Assembly: GCA_947034895.1 (NCBI GenBank)
Contig: OX344761.1
Span: 84,085,447 to 84,149,446 of the forward strand
DNA length: 64,000 bases
Direction: 5' to 3'
Source of the DNA: Rhytidiadelphus loreus
Taxonomy: Eukaryota; Streptophyta; Bryopsida; Hypnales; Hylocomiaceae
A model generated the notes under the pieces. That model ran no database searches. It saw only the letters and a program-made list of their open reading frames with translations, and was not told the DNA's origin. Below, piece after piece: positions 30,957-42,060 of this stretch. The position numbers and the translations under genes were made by a program. Positions within the stretch are counted from its first letter, which is position 1. Each line of letters begins with the position of its first letter.

Positions 30957-31341
30957 CACTAGAGAAAAAATGAGGCCTCTAGAGGATTGCTCTAGTAGCA
31001 ACTGAACTACCCTCCCATCTTTTCTTTTTTGCAAATTTTTTTTCCCCCACCCTAAAATCGCCCACCTCAAACCTCTAGTTTTCAATGTTGCCAGTGTCAC
31101 AAGAACCCAGTTTTACATTTTTTTTTAAAATGAAAAAAATGAAAATAGTGTAGTTGCAGAAAAAAAAAACTAAAAAAAAAAAGGGTTTTTTGTAGTCACT
31201 GGGGCTGACTGCTCCGGCGATATTCACCCAAGGTGATTTTCCTCAGCAGCTAGATTTCAGCCAGGGACTACTTTGAAAATAATAGCTTTATTTGGTCACT
31301 CTAGAGTAGCCCTCTAAAGGCCTCATTTTTTCTCTAATGTG
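30957..31341. mobile_element. CACTA-type MITE with AAT target duplication
   Basis: The left end CACTAGAGAAAAAATGAGGC is matched by the reverse complement of the right end, CACATTAGAGAAAAAATGAG. Both continue GGCCTYTAGAGG. Direct AAT flanks at 30954-30956 and 31342-31344 give the 3-base duplication expected for CACTA transposons. Length 385, non-coding. Confidence 0.82.
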
Positions 31342-31532
31342 AATATGGCCTTTTAGACAATATTATAAACAGTGGTTGAAGTTGAATGGTAGGCTTGTGT
31401 ATTATTATTTTTCTTCCTCGTGTGGTAGAAATTGCATTGGGATGGTTTGAGATGAACAAAAATCTGTTTACCAAACTTTACTTTGTCATTCATATCTAAT
31501 GTTTAGGCAACGTCCATAATTTATCCATAGTA

Positions 31533-31775
31533 TGGTCAATTTCGTTAAAATGGCGATATTCCATTAAAATGGCACAAAATGAAACCACTGAAAGAATGAA
31601 AACAATGAAAAGATTGTCTGAGGGGAGTGAAAATGCATGAACTAGGAGTGATTTGAATGTGCTAGGCATAAAATTGGCAAATGTATGATCCTATTGCGGC
31701 ACACTTATTCTCTTTTGTAGAAGATATTCCATTAAATTGGCATGCGGAATACCGCCATTTTAACGAAATTGACCA
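31533..31775 (+). mobile_element. TA-flanked MITE, TGGTCAATTTCG family, copy 1
   Basis: Perfect inverted ends of 22 bases starting TGGTCAATTTCGTTAAAATG, flanked by TA at 31531-31532 and 31776-31777, as in Tc1/mariner-type insertion. Length 243. The interior is about 90% identical by eye to the inverted copy at 42491-42734. Confidence 0.85.
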
Positions 31776-31850
31776 TATAGATGTTTAGGCAGCATCAATG
31801 ATTGTTAAGGTGCTCAATTATGGACGCTCGAACAGACCTAAGCAGCTTAG

Positions 31851-32063
31851 CACTCAAGCTTCCTCACAGGCATTGAAGATGAAGACAAAATGTCACTGCA
31901 TGAGTTGAGCTCCTCCGTTTCAGATCCAACTATATCCACTGCACCAATTTCACCGTCATTACGTCAGTCGGTACGTGACCTCGGAGACCTCAGGAAGATA
32001 GAATGCATGCAGAGAATAATAGATATTTATCTTAGTCACCAACTTGCACCAAAGTCAGTTTAG
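31851..32063 (+). other. Short coding-like segment, unrecognised
   Basis: An open segment ends in TAG at 32061. After an acceptor-like CTCACAG (31864-31870) it reads IEDEDKMSLHELSSS, then PISPSLRQSVRDLGDLRKIE and CMQRIIDIYLSHQLA. From ATG 31890 it is 57 codons. Codon use and composition look protein-like, and the sequence is far less AT-rich than the flanks. It could be the last exon of a damaged gene; no upstream exon is identified, since a MITE occupies that side. Confidence 0.3.
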
Positions 32064-32154
32064 GCTCAGATCGTACTCTACGAGTTCCATTTTATGTCAA
32101 GTCTGAGGTTTTCAGAATCTGAAAGTACTAAAGTGCGATTCCATACGAACACAG

Positions 32155-32316
32155 ATGAAGACAGCAAAAAAAGAAAAAATGACTGAAAAGCACCCCAAGT
32201 CTAACGCAATTGTGTGTTCCTTCGACTCCGTAGATACGAGCGCCCCACCTCCCGCAACACCTTTTAAGCTTACTCCTCGCGCGTGGATCACGTATACCCA
32301 TGAAATGCCTGCTTGA
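32155..32316 (+). other. Short ORF, 53 codons, unrecognised
   Basis: ATG 32155 opens a frame with a Lys-rich start (KTAKKEKMTEKH), then NAIVCSFDSVDTSAPPPATP and LTPRAWITYTHEMPA before TGA. It follows the previous segment in another frame and may belong to the same broken gene. No family recognised. Confidence 0.25.
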
Positions 32317-32974
32317 GTAAGATGGAAGACCATTCTTGAGGGAAGAATCTGGACATCTGTAGGTTTATGCGGAAGATTTTGTATGAATAATGATCCTCGA
32401 AGAAATGAAACAAATAGTGACCGAGAGGATGATGAACTATAATAATTCAGATGTCCTACAACATCTGCAAAGAATGGAGAATTTTGTGGAATTGTTTAGC
32501 AATGAGGCAGGCCGGTCCTTTTGTGAGCTTCCTTGAAAAGGAGTCAAATTCCTACAGTGAACGAAAATTATCTTATATGATGGCTCCTTAGCTAACCCCA
32601 ATCCTTGCATTAGCTGATAAGTCCCTCATAGGCATTTAGGGACTGAGGCATAATACCTTCTCATCATGAGGAGGACCATTGCCTCATTTTACAATGTTAT
32701 GAAATCAAGACAAGAAAAAGTGCCTTTATGGATAAAATAAGAATTTTTGTTTAGTACAAAGAATTATAAAGGCTATGTTACATTGAGTACTCTATATTGA
32801 TAAGTGCTCTATTGACTTATCCTATTAGTATGCAAGTGTGATGTCACACTACTTTACCAACGTCATTTATCCTATTTGATATCATATCTTTATATTGGTA
32901 CAAATTGGAAAATATATATATATAACTATATTCTACTAATACTAGTGGAAATCGCATAACTAATAGTTATGCGA
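32317..32974. other. Gene-free stretch
   Basis: No gene or repeat can be supported. Confidence 0.4.
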
Positions 32975-33184
32975 TTAGTGAGTCTCCCTGCAAAGGGGTT
33001 GAGAGCAAGTATAGGCCATAAATTCAATTTTCATGTATCGATTAATTGTACGGTGAAGTCCTAACTTATATAAAGCATGTGTGCGCGCAGCATTTAAAAT
33101 GTCTCTCATCTTGTTTGCAACCAGTTTTGCAACGTACCTGGTATGATTGAGTTCCTCTGGCACTGCAAAGTTTTTTGGCAGCTT
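32975..33184 (-). other. Coding-like segment, possible exon, unrecognised
   Basis: After an acceptor-like TTTGCAG, the minus strand reads KLPKNFAVPEELNHTRYVAK, then LVANKMRDILNAARTHALYK, then LGLHRTINRYMKIEFMAYT before TAA at 32975. About 70 residues with ordinary protein composition, starting immediately after an in-frame stop. Could be one exon of a lost gene or transposon fragment. Confidence 0.3.
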
Positions 33185-33475
33185 CTGCAAATTCTACACT
33201 TGCTAGCTGGTAGCTTGGTGACGTAAGATTTCACGATACTCTTACTTTGTGGACGCTCCGATCCCTTGCACCCAATTGCTCTCAGAATTTGGTGAGAACT
33301 GGAAACGTTGTGTCAATTCGTATGAATAGTTTGAACTTCTGAATCGAATTGTATATATGAGTCCGCTTGTAGACCATCGCAAGCTGCTCTTGGCATGCAA
33401 GCGCGTGAGGGATTTTTGTTGACTGTGTAGAATTGTGGTCGATTACAAATTCAGGGAAATTGCGAGCAGGTGACC

Positions 33476-35538
33476 ATGGCGGCATCTCGATCTGCCAAAC
33501 TAGCTACAACAGTTCATGCATTCATTTTCACTGTCCTAGTGAGTTCAGCATCAAGTGTGTCCGCCACATCGACGCTTGACAATGTCGCGGTGGAGTGGAA
33601 CGTCCTCTACAACCTCCTAACATGCCGATTCCCGGGACCTGTAGTCGAACCCAAAATCATCTTCGCGCAGCTGCAACTCGCCCAGTGGCACTCCCTCCTG
33701 GCTCTCAAGCGCCTCACCGACTCAGAGGAATCCCAAAAGCTCATGGTGGCGTTTGCCAGCCACACCATCTTGTCCAATCACTTTGTGTTCGAGAAGTGGA
33801 ACGCCATCGACCCCTTGCTCTACAAGTAGCTCAATGTGATCAACGCCTCGACCAAGCAGACGACCCTAGGAAGGCGCTTGAGCAAAGCTGTCGCGCACAG
33901 CGTCATCGACAAGCACCGCCCTGGCTGCGAATTCACCCTGCGCGACTTCCGAGACGCGCTCAACTCCGAGGGCAAGAACCCTCGACTAAGACTTTACCGC
34001 TACCTGAACGACACGCCAGTCGGACGCGCGGACGCAATCTTCATCTTCTAAGACATTCTGATCGTGCGCCCCTACATCGTCCCGGACCCGCTACGCTTCA
34101 TCAAGACGGAATTGTCCTTCATCAAGCCCCCGTATGTTCCGTCCTCGGAGTGGGACGCCATGTACGCAAGCGTCGTCAATGCCGGTCGCGCCGACAACAC
34201 GCGACAAACAGCCGAAATGAACATCACAGCCGCCTAGACCTCCTGCTCGATGGTGAACACCCTCATCTGCACTACCGACTCCGTATGGAGCGCCATCGCT
34301 CGCTCGGTGCTTCCGCCGACGCTGTCCCTCTCCGATACCGTCGCCTTCTTCACAAAGTTGGCGGTCACCATACACAACTCGATCATCGTCTTCACGACCC
34401 TTCAGTACGGGTTCTGGCACAGGGAAGGTAGCAAGCTTTACCCGATGCACCACAAGGCAAAAGGTAATACGTTTCCCACAATTCACTGTTCACAAACGGG
34501 TAATATCACTACACCCTGTGGTAAACTGTGAATTCAAGAATTACATGAAACATGAAGAGGCAAAGTTTTGTATCTTTCCCTTATAGTGAAAAATTTTGCA
34601 AGGAAAATGTGATTTTACCATGTGGTTCTTTGTTGAGGATATTATCCCATAAGCATTGTCTTTGGTGAGACTCCCATCAAGTATAATAGACAAGTCTCTC
34701 TAACACCATAAGGAAGATACAGGCTTTTCCCTCTTGAGAAAGTGGGAAACCTAATGGTGTTTCCCTCATGGCACATATGTGTAAGAATGTATCCATCTTT
34801 CTGCATCATCAGATTAGCTCCTATTATTCACTATGTAGTTGAACAATCCAGTACTGGAATACCATGTGGTAATCCTAGACCATGAAGTTGGTCATTACCA
34901 TGAGGTAATGGTAAACCATCAATTTGGCTATCACCATGTGGTAATGGTGAAATTTTTACCGCATAAAATTTCCTTCATATTCGGGGAAAAACCTGGAAAT
35001 ACTTTGTTGAATCCCACATGGGAACAGAGTATACCTTCCTTGTGTGGTTCTGGTGGCCCGTGATGGCAATCCGCGCGGGCGACTCCCGTCACGCTTCCAT
35101 CCCAACCTGGACGTCGTGGGCAAGTACTCCGCCGCACCCCGAGTACCCGAGCGGCACCGTCACGACCTACTCTGCGGGCACGAGGGTGCTGGAGCAATTC
35201 TTCAATGAGACGAAACAGAAACCCGACGCGATTATTCTCCCCGGGGGTGGCGCGCAGTGGGCTGTTCAAACTTGTAGGGGCTAGTTGCGGACGTGAAATT
35301 CACATCGTTCGTGGACGTCGTGATGTTCACACAGAGGTCGCGCGTGTTTTCAGGTGCGCAATACCGGAAGTTGGTGGATGACGCCGACGCTGTAGGCTCT
35401 GCGGTGGCCAAGTACGTCGCGAAGCATTGGTATGAGACTGCGCCGTCGGGGGTGTTGCCTGACCTTGAGTACTTGAATGTGGTCTTAGAGTTTCCGAAGC
35501 AGCAGCAAGAATTTAGTCCCTTCCGACTCGATTACTGA
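33476..35538 (+). pseudogene. Vanadium-haloperoxidase/PAP2-like secreted protein, pseudogene
   Basis: ATG 33476 (context ACCATGG) opens a signal peptide (ATTVHAFIFTVLVSSASS, cleavage likely after VSA). The GC-rich frame runs to about 34428, then an AT-richer intron (GTAGC...CAG, about 34429-35016) leads to a second exon. Landmarks of the haloperoxidase/PAP2 superfamily: ASHTILSNHFVFEKWNA, FWWPVMAIRAGD (family F-W-R-P), PTWTSWASTPPHPEYPSGT (family PSGH) and SRVFSGAQYRKL (family S-R-x3-G-x-H). Thus the vanadate/phosphate-binding Arg and both His positions are Trp, Thr and Gln. Exon 1 has in-frame TAG (33827), TAA (34049) and TAG (34235) with no frameshift. Exon 2 has a one-base shift at a G4 run (35277-35280). 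GC content well above its surroundings could reflect transfer or gene-body bias. Family assignment is by motif pattern only. Confidence 0.75.
34855..34965 (+). repeat. Palindromic CCATGTGGTAAT repeats in the haloperoxidase-like intron
   Basis: CCATGTGGTAAT or close variants occur at about 34861, 34897 and 34932. ATTACCATGAGGTAAT and CACCATGTGGTAATGGTG are near-palindromic. They sit inside the inferred intron and probably form a small foldback repeat. Confidence 0.6.
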
Positions 35539-36968
35539 TCCTTTCTCGATTGGGACTTTCTGCGATTTGCACCAACGAGAGATGGATGGAGTCTGGCAGC
35601 TAGAGATAGAATATAGAGTCCTTGGTGTGCTACAGGAATGCTCGGGGAGTGCACTTAGTTCTACTATAACAAACTACGTGCGAACAAGTGGTTTCTAATA
35701 AACTATAATTTCAACCTAAAATTTTCAACATTGTTTAATAATGACTATAGATTTCTATTGCCAAAATTTTCAACTCAAATAAAATATGAAATGATTTCTA
35801 AAAGAGGTTGAAAATGAACTAAAATTGGATTTTTTTTTAACTCAAATAATTATAGAGGACACATTTAGATGACCATTGAGTCAATATTCAACTCAAAATG
35901 AGCTTTCAATAATGAATTATTTTTAGGAATTTTTTGTTCATTTTTTAGACAATTTTTTCTTAAATAATATAGGGATGTGAAAGTTATTTTTTAGTTCTAC
36001 AATGTATCTTTTTACTTCAAAAATTTGTAACTAATTATTATTAACAAATTAAAATTTCAATAATTCAAAACATAAACTTTCAAAGTAGGAAAATCTATTC
36101 ATATTTTTTTAATTTTGTTTTATTTAAAATTCAAAAAGTATATAGGGGTCCAAAGTTTTGTTTGCATGTGGTTTCTAATGGACACTCTAAATGACCCCCG
36201 AGCAGGAATGTCGATCGTTGTACATGTTTTCGTTTTGCCTTCCTTTCAATGTTTTGCTCGCTTGCTCTCCTGTAGCTTCTGAGACCGCTGCTCAAATATA
36301 TTGCATACTTTGATCGTTAGTTCAAGCACCCGCGAATCTCAGAAGGTTAGACATTGAAGTCCTCTAGTTCAATCGGTGGTTTGAGTTGAACACTGTTGAC
36401 AGGATTTCTTTCCTTGCAATCATCTCCTTGTGTGCTAACTTATTCTACTAAGGACTCCAGCTCCGTCACAGGGTAGACCAACAGGACTAAATTGATGCAG
36501 AATATGTTTGATTCATTTGCAGCTAGCTATATGAGGGGATTTAGCTTCCACTTGTGCACTACATTGCGAGAGAGTCTATTGAAGGCTGGGAGAAATGGAA
36601 GTATCCATTATTAAGAGATCTTCCTGGAGACGTTGGAGTTGGGTTTTTAGCTATGAGATCATTTTGATCATTTTGTTTCTTCATTGAAGTATGCACGCTA
36701 GCTCTAACCGGAGTGCGTATTGAATTTTAAGGTATGGATGCCCATAATAAGCACTACCCCCAATTCCACACCTCTTGGGCGTTTAGACCCAAAAGTGTTA
36801 TATTTTCTTACATAAGATGTACACAATCAAGACATGAGAATCTATGCAAATTTGGAGTCTATAGCTCGTTTTGGGTAGTAATACAAATAGAGATAATAAT
36901 TTGAAAATTCTTAACTTAGCATTCATCTAATGTCGAAATTAATAATGCAAGTTAAAGTGGTTTGGAAT
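35539..36968. other. Gene-free stretch
   Basis: AT-rich 3' flank of the haloperoxidase-like gene. The part 36200-36720 is less AT-rich but shows no extended frame. Confidence 0.4.
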
Positions 36969-36971
36969 CTA

Positions 36972-37188
36972 ATGGAAATTTTTGTTAAAATGGTGTCATT
37001 TTGCTACTTTGGCAGTTTTTACAGTTCAGACTAGGTGGTCAGCATGTACAACTATCTTAGATGTTTGAAATCTATACCTTTTTTAGATGTTTAAAATCTA
37101 CACTAGTCCTAAATGTCACTTTTATAGTTCAAACCGAGCGGTCTGAAAATGGCATATGGAATACCACCATTTTAACAAAATTGCCCAT
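36972..37188 (-). mobile_element. TIR MITE, GGGCAATTTYATTAAAATGG family, copy 1 (degraded)
   Basis: The left end ATGGAAATTTTTGTTAAAATGG and the inverted right end CCATTTTAACAAAATTGCCC match the ends of the copy at 43481-43803. The interior shares ACAGTTCAGACTAGGTGGTC, reversed in the other copy. The right end has been caught up in a tandem duplication. Confidence 0.6.
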
Positions 37189-37381
37189 TCTAACAAAAAT
37201 AATAGTTTATAATAATAATATGCTATTCAATAATTAATAAGATTGTAGGCGCTCATGCCTTACAACACATAAGTCATTTTAACAAAATTGCCCATTCTAA
37301 CAAAAATAATAGTTTATAATAATAATATGCTCTTCAATAATTAATAAGATTGTAGGCGCTCATGCCTTACAACACATAAGT
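37168..37381 (+). repeat. 107-base tandem duplication
   Basis: Units 37168-37274 and 37275-37381 are nearly identical (one visible difference, GCTATTC against GCTCTTC). The unit begins with the MITE end CATTTTAACAAAATTGCCC and ends GCCTTACAACACATAAGT. Confidence 0.9.
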
Positions 37382-37796
37382 CAGAAAAGAGAGTTTGGAG
37401 TTAAAAGAACCATTCAACAAAGAAAATGAGTTAAAAGAACCATTTAACAAAGAAAATGAGATTGTTCATCTAGTTTTTATAGCTGCAAATTTGTAGAAAT
37501 TTCTTGCAAACCACCAAATTTTGTAATCCCTTAAATAGAAATAACAATTTTTATAGGTGCAACCAAATTTTGGTATAACTAGACCAAGACACCTATAGAA
37601 AAATCCATTGTTTGGAGGCACAATGAACCACACTTAGCTAGGCATCTACATACAAGATCTTGATTGTACTCATTTAAATATCAAGAGTAGGTATTAAAAT
37701 ATTCTCAAAATGCTACTTTCAAAACCCTTTAAGTTATTGATCTTGAAAAAACAAGCATAAATCATATCTAGTATAAAGATATAAAAAGATTTTCCC

Positions 37797-37883
37797 AAAT
37801 AAACACTTGCTTCATGAGCTTCACATGAAAAACAAATTGCCTAAACACTTGCTTCATAAGCTTCACATGAAAAACAAATTGCC
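37797..37883 (+). repeat. 42-base tandem duplication
   Basis: AAACACTTGCTTCATGAGCT and the bases after it, through AAACAAATTGCCT, are repeated immediately with one change (ATGAG to ATAAG). Confidence 0.85.
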
Positions 37884-39504
37884 TTGAACTAATAAGATGA
37901 TTTATTGTTCAAACCTGTAGTATACAATCATCATTGTGAACAAAGTACTGCAATAGATAGTATCCTATCCAGTATTAGATTCCAGAAAGCTCTAAGATGT
38001 CTTTTTTGTACAAAAAATCATATAAATCATTTCATATTAATGATTTTTTAGGATTATTGTTAGATAAAAATAAAATAAAAATATGAAGGACAATGCAGTC
38101 CATATTAATAATTGTCTCTTACACAAAGAACATTTTCAAAGTCCCTTAAAGGGAAATGTGAGATAGCTAGGAAATTCCATTGAAGGGAAAATTTGTGCAT
38201 TTTTCACTACTATTTGAAGAATGAAGATGTCTTCAACTCCAAATCAATTCAATTTATTAAATTCAATATTCTAGAATGTAGATTTATGCCTCTAAAATCT
38301 AAATTCAATGTGGATTTCAGTGCACATAATCAAAATATTTTGTAGGTTTGGGATGCTCATATCTAACTAATGTGTAGACTTTAAATTTCCAATGTCACTG
38401 ATTTCTATATTTCAAATTTTTTGACCTAGACCCTTTTTTAGGTTTCAAGAGTTCAAAATGTTCATAATAAGTACATTTCATTTGTTTTACAATCTCATAA
38501 ATTATAAAATCTCTTAAATTTTTAAACATACAAATTCTAGAATGTTAGATTTTTGTGAATAGAATTCATTGTCATAAAGATTGACAACTTATAAGTCTTA
38601 TGTGTCCAACCTCACAATATTCTTGAAAATCAATATGGAAAAATCTACCAAATATTAGGTGAAAACAACATTGATATGTTAGTTAGATGTGTCTACTAAT
38701 TTGATTTGCACATTGGGGTTTGGGGGAGAGTTTATAAAAATCCTTGCAAGAATACCCACTTGATTTTCTTATATATAGGAATTCTTTGAAGATCCCCCTA
38801 CAATGACATTAGAACACAAAGAAACATAATAACTAGAAAAAACTAGCAGGAACAAACTACAGACTCTCCAAACTAGTCACAAGGAATTCTAAACAAGTCT
38901 GCTATGTTGAAACTAAATTTCAATTCCCACAAAGGTACACTATAGTATGAACCTTAGGGGCTATTGGTTGGAAAGAAAAGACACATTATGCAATGACTCT
39001 TGGTTTTCAATGGAGTCCACAATAGTCAAATGACTCCACCCATTGAGCAACAAGTAATCCGCCTTGAGCTAGTTGCTTTTCCAACCTCACAATATCAAGA
39101 ACCATTTGGGATTTTTCTTAGATGAGTTTTTGTTCCATCCTTGCACCATCATTAAACATTTGGTCCTATTCTCTTTTGAAATCAACAACCATCCTTTCAT
39201 TTTGGGCCCTCTCATGGTTAATATCTTGTTCTATTGTCGTAACACTCATAGAGATTGGAGTGCCAAGATATAACCCATTTGGGTTTGAACATTTGACTCT
39301 TGCAAACCAAGGCATAAATATTGGTGGATTGCTTGGGCACAATGGAATGACATTTTCAGAAGAAGCTCTAACCTCTATTGATTCTACTCCACAATAAAAA
39401 GGAAGGATGTTTATGTCTCTCGTCGAGAAGGTTCCACACACAAGGCTTGTCTTTTGCTTTCATTTATTTTCAACCAATAGAAAAATGCATGGTCAACAAA
39501 AGAC
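37884..39504. other. Gene-free AT-rich stretch
   Basis: No gene, RNA or element boundary can be supported. Confidence 0.4.
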
Positions 39505-39699
39505 ATGCACTACAAGGAAATGGGGGTAAATGTAACCATAGAAGAATGACTGCTTGTCCGGAATAACTTGAATATGACTCGTGTTCCCTAATTGCACCAA
39601 GGGTTTGGAGTTGTCATCGCTAGAGTCAATTTAGAGTCACATTCGCGACTACATGATGACGACTTAGCGGCAGGGAGTCTTCATCCACATTTTTACATC

Positions 39700-39955
39700 C
39701 GGAACATGTTGTCTTTATCTAGTCCCGCAATGTGCTGAAAAACTTGTTTTTTTCACTTTAAATGCAAATATCTTGCAATCTATGCGGTCAAAAATTCTGA
39801 AATTTTTTCCACACTTTTTAATACTAGTTGGGTGTAAGATCCTACGGTTAGATGTTAAAGAAAAACATTTTAAATTGTTTTTTACTCTTTGCAACAGAAA
39901 TGGCAGTTTTCAGTGTTTCTTTGGTAGAAAAAAGGCCTTGCTCTTGTAGTGGTTA
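39700..39955 (+). mobile_element. Truncated TTAA-family end inside the CACTA element
   Basis: Carries the interior signature ATATCTTGCAATCTATGCGG, then AGATCCTACGGTTAGATG, and the shared end AAATGGCAGTTTTCAGTG. It ends in a mutated tip (TTGTAGTGGTTAA). GCGGGACTAGA-like sequence near its start matches copy 10 (61.1 kb) in reverse. Confidence 0.65.
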
Positions 39956-40539
39956 AAATGATGCACTTGTGGAGACTTATTTTTCTTTTGATTTTTTTCT
40001 CTATTTACTAATACTTTTTTCAAAACAAACTAAAAAAATAAAGTTAGATTGACAATGCAAAGGCCAAAAAATAAAATTTAGATGAAATTTAGCACCTCTA
40101 AGAGATAGAAATTAAAAACAATTTTTGGTTCTAATTTTTATAGAACTAGTTTGATAACTTTCACAATGTCTATGTTTCATCCATTGGTTTTTGTTCACAA
40201 CATTGTTAAACTTCTAATTTGGACTTAATCAATTCCATTGTGAAGGCCATAGTCAAAAGTGAGTAAATTATGTGACTGTATTTTGACTAAAATTTACTCT
40301 AAGGTGACTACATAATGACTTCCGTATCACTACTCTACTATTTTGATTGTGATTTACTCTAACACGACTACGTAATGACTTCCACATCACTACTCTACTA
40401 TTGCATCAACATTTTACAAATTCCACATGGTTTGTTTTGCCTCCTACCACCCTACTTGTATAAAAGGCTTGTTATTTGAACTCTTTTTATTCACACACTA
40501 AATGGCTTGAAAATCCATTTGACACATATGCAAAATATA

Positions 40540-40675
40540 GTGTATCATGTATTTGTATATGGTATATGATGTATAAATCATGTATATGGTGTATGATGTA
40601 TGAATCATGTATTTGTATATGGTGTATGAATCATGTATTTGTATATGATGTATGGTATTCGGTATATGGTGTACT
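40540..40675 (+). repeat. GTATATGGTGTATGATGTAT-type tandem repeat
   Basis: Imperfect tandem array of TGTATATGGTGTATGA and ATCATGTATTTGTATATG units. Confidence 0.8.
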
Positions 40676-40737
40676 CGTTTTGCACATTTCACCACAACTT
40701 GAAAATAATCTTCAAATCTTTTAGATATTAAAAAATA

Positions 40738-41085
40738 ATATTCACATTTCCTAGATTTTAGAATATAATCCTAGATTTCAAAAAAAAATATTCACATTTC
40801 CTAGATTTTAGAATACAATCCTAGATTTCAGAAGAAAAATATTCACATTTCCTAGATTTTAGAATATAATCCTAGATTTCAAAAAAAAATATTCACATTT
40901 CCTAGATTTTAGAATACAATCCTAGATTTCAGAAGAAAAATATTCACATTTCCTAGATTTTAGAATATAATCCTAGATTTCAAAAAATAATATTCACATT
41001 TCCTAGATTTTAGAATACAATCCTAGATTTCAGAAGAAAAATATTCACATTTTCTAGATTTCATAATATAATCCTAGATTTCAGA
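40738..41085 (+). repeat. Minisatellite with dimeric higher-order structure
   Basis: Seven units begin TTCACATTTC at 40741, 40791, 40842, 40892, 40943, 40993 and 41044, so spacing alternates 50 and 51 bases. Alternate units carry GAATATAATCC...CAAAAAA and GAATACAATCC...CAGAAGAAA, so the array grew by copying a 101-base dimer. Confidence 0.92.
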
Positions 41086-41362
41086 AAAGGATTAAAAAAG
41101 GGGTCATTTGTGACTACGGGATGACTTCAGAATGATTGGCCATGTGGCAACATAGGAGCCATTTCCTTGAACTTCCTTTTTCTTTACCACTTTGGAAGTT
41201 TCATCCAAAATCCCATCCAAGTTTACAATGGATGGTGATAATACTATGGCAGTCATTTATAAAAATGACTAGTCCACTGTGACTTTAGGGGCCAAAGTCC
41301 ACAATGACTCCTATGCAGTCATTCTTTGCAGTCATTTATACCGTGTTTTTCTTGTAATGATG

Positions 41363-42052
41363 TCCATGTGCACGAAGTTGCAACTGGATCAATCAAGGAT
41401 TTTGAACATATCTGGTACTTCAATGCATTTGGATGTGACCCTATTAAGTTGTCCCTATCCACAACGACGACGTTAGAAATGGTGGATAATGCAGTAATAC
41501 TCCTTCCTTCTATAACTCCCTCTCGATCTTCTTGCTTAATGATGTATTGGCTTTGACCACCACTATTTTGAATTCAGTACTATAGAGTCCCCTTCAGTCC
41601 CCAATGCATGAAAAGCTTAAGCAACTTGAGTCCACCGCTGGAACTGGCGCTGTCACACAAGCTCTTACCAAAAACACTCAAGCTCTACTTCAATGTGGTG
41701 TCTATGGCATCAGGGTGGAGTTGCTTATAAAGGCCGAGTGGTGCAAGCATCGGTTGTAAGATTTAACTTCAACTAGTCTCGGGTAGATCCAGCCTAGTCA
41801 AATTTCATGTCGAACCTCGGTCAGTGAGGCTACGGTGTGAATCGTTCAAGCCGGACGACCTCGGTTACTTTAGGATGATTGACATCATTGCCTGACACAG
41901 ACAAACTATTTTATCCTTACGAAAATTATCGATGTCGAAGTTTTTTCACGTGATTTTGCGCTAGCAATAGAGGGTAAAAGCGGCAAAGTGTAAAATGAAT
42001 GGCACAACTAATTCCTGTTGGCAATGAGAATCCAAGGAGCTACAAAAATCTT
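41363..42052. other. No supported gene
   Basis: Contains a 50-codon plus-strand frame near 41607-41760 (QLESTAGTGAVTQALTKNTQ) that looks mildly coding-like, but I cannot connect it to any gene. Confidence 0.35.
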
Positions 42053-42060
42053 CATGTGTT

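Larger units (their letters stand above)
39508..41359. mobile_element. Non-autonomous CACTA (EnSpm) transposon
   Basis: The left tip CACTACAAGGAAA is the classic plant CACTA end. The right tip, read inward on the other strand, is CATTACAAGAAAAACACGG. A direct ATG duplication flanks it (39505-39507 and 41360-41362). Subterminal AATGACTGC motifs occur near both ends (39546, 41302-41335). No transposase frame is present. The interior carries a truncated TTAA-family end (about 39,700-39,955), two 66-base repeats (40,270-40,405), a TATGGTGTATGA repeat and a minisatellite. The interior therefore seems assembled from captured and amplified pieces. Confidence 0.9.

Noticed and set aside
33595..34431. 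278-codon plus-strand frame in the haloperoxidase-like region
   Set aside because: It is the longest frame there but reads Arg/His/Pro-rich nonsense. The other frame has the signal peptide and family motifs despite three stops.
40738..41085. CRISPR-like array (regular 50/51-base spacing)
   Set aside because: Units are continuous repeats with no unique spacers, in plant nuclear DNA; it is a minisatellite.
41740..41900. tRNA-like sequence (CGGTCAGTGAGGCTACGGTG region)
   Set aside because: No acceptor or anticodon stem could be built by eye.
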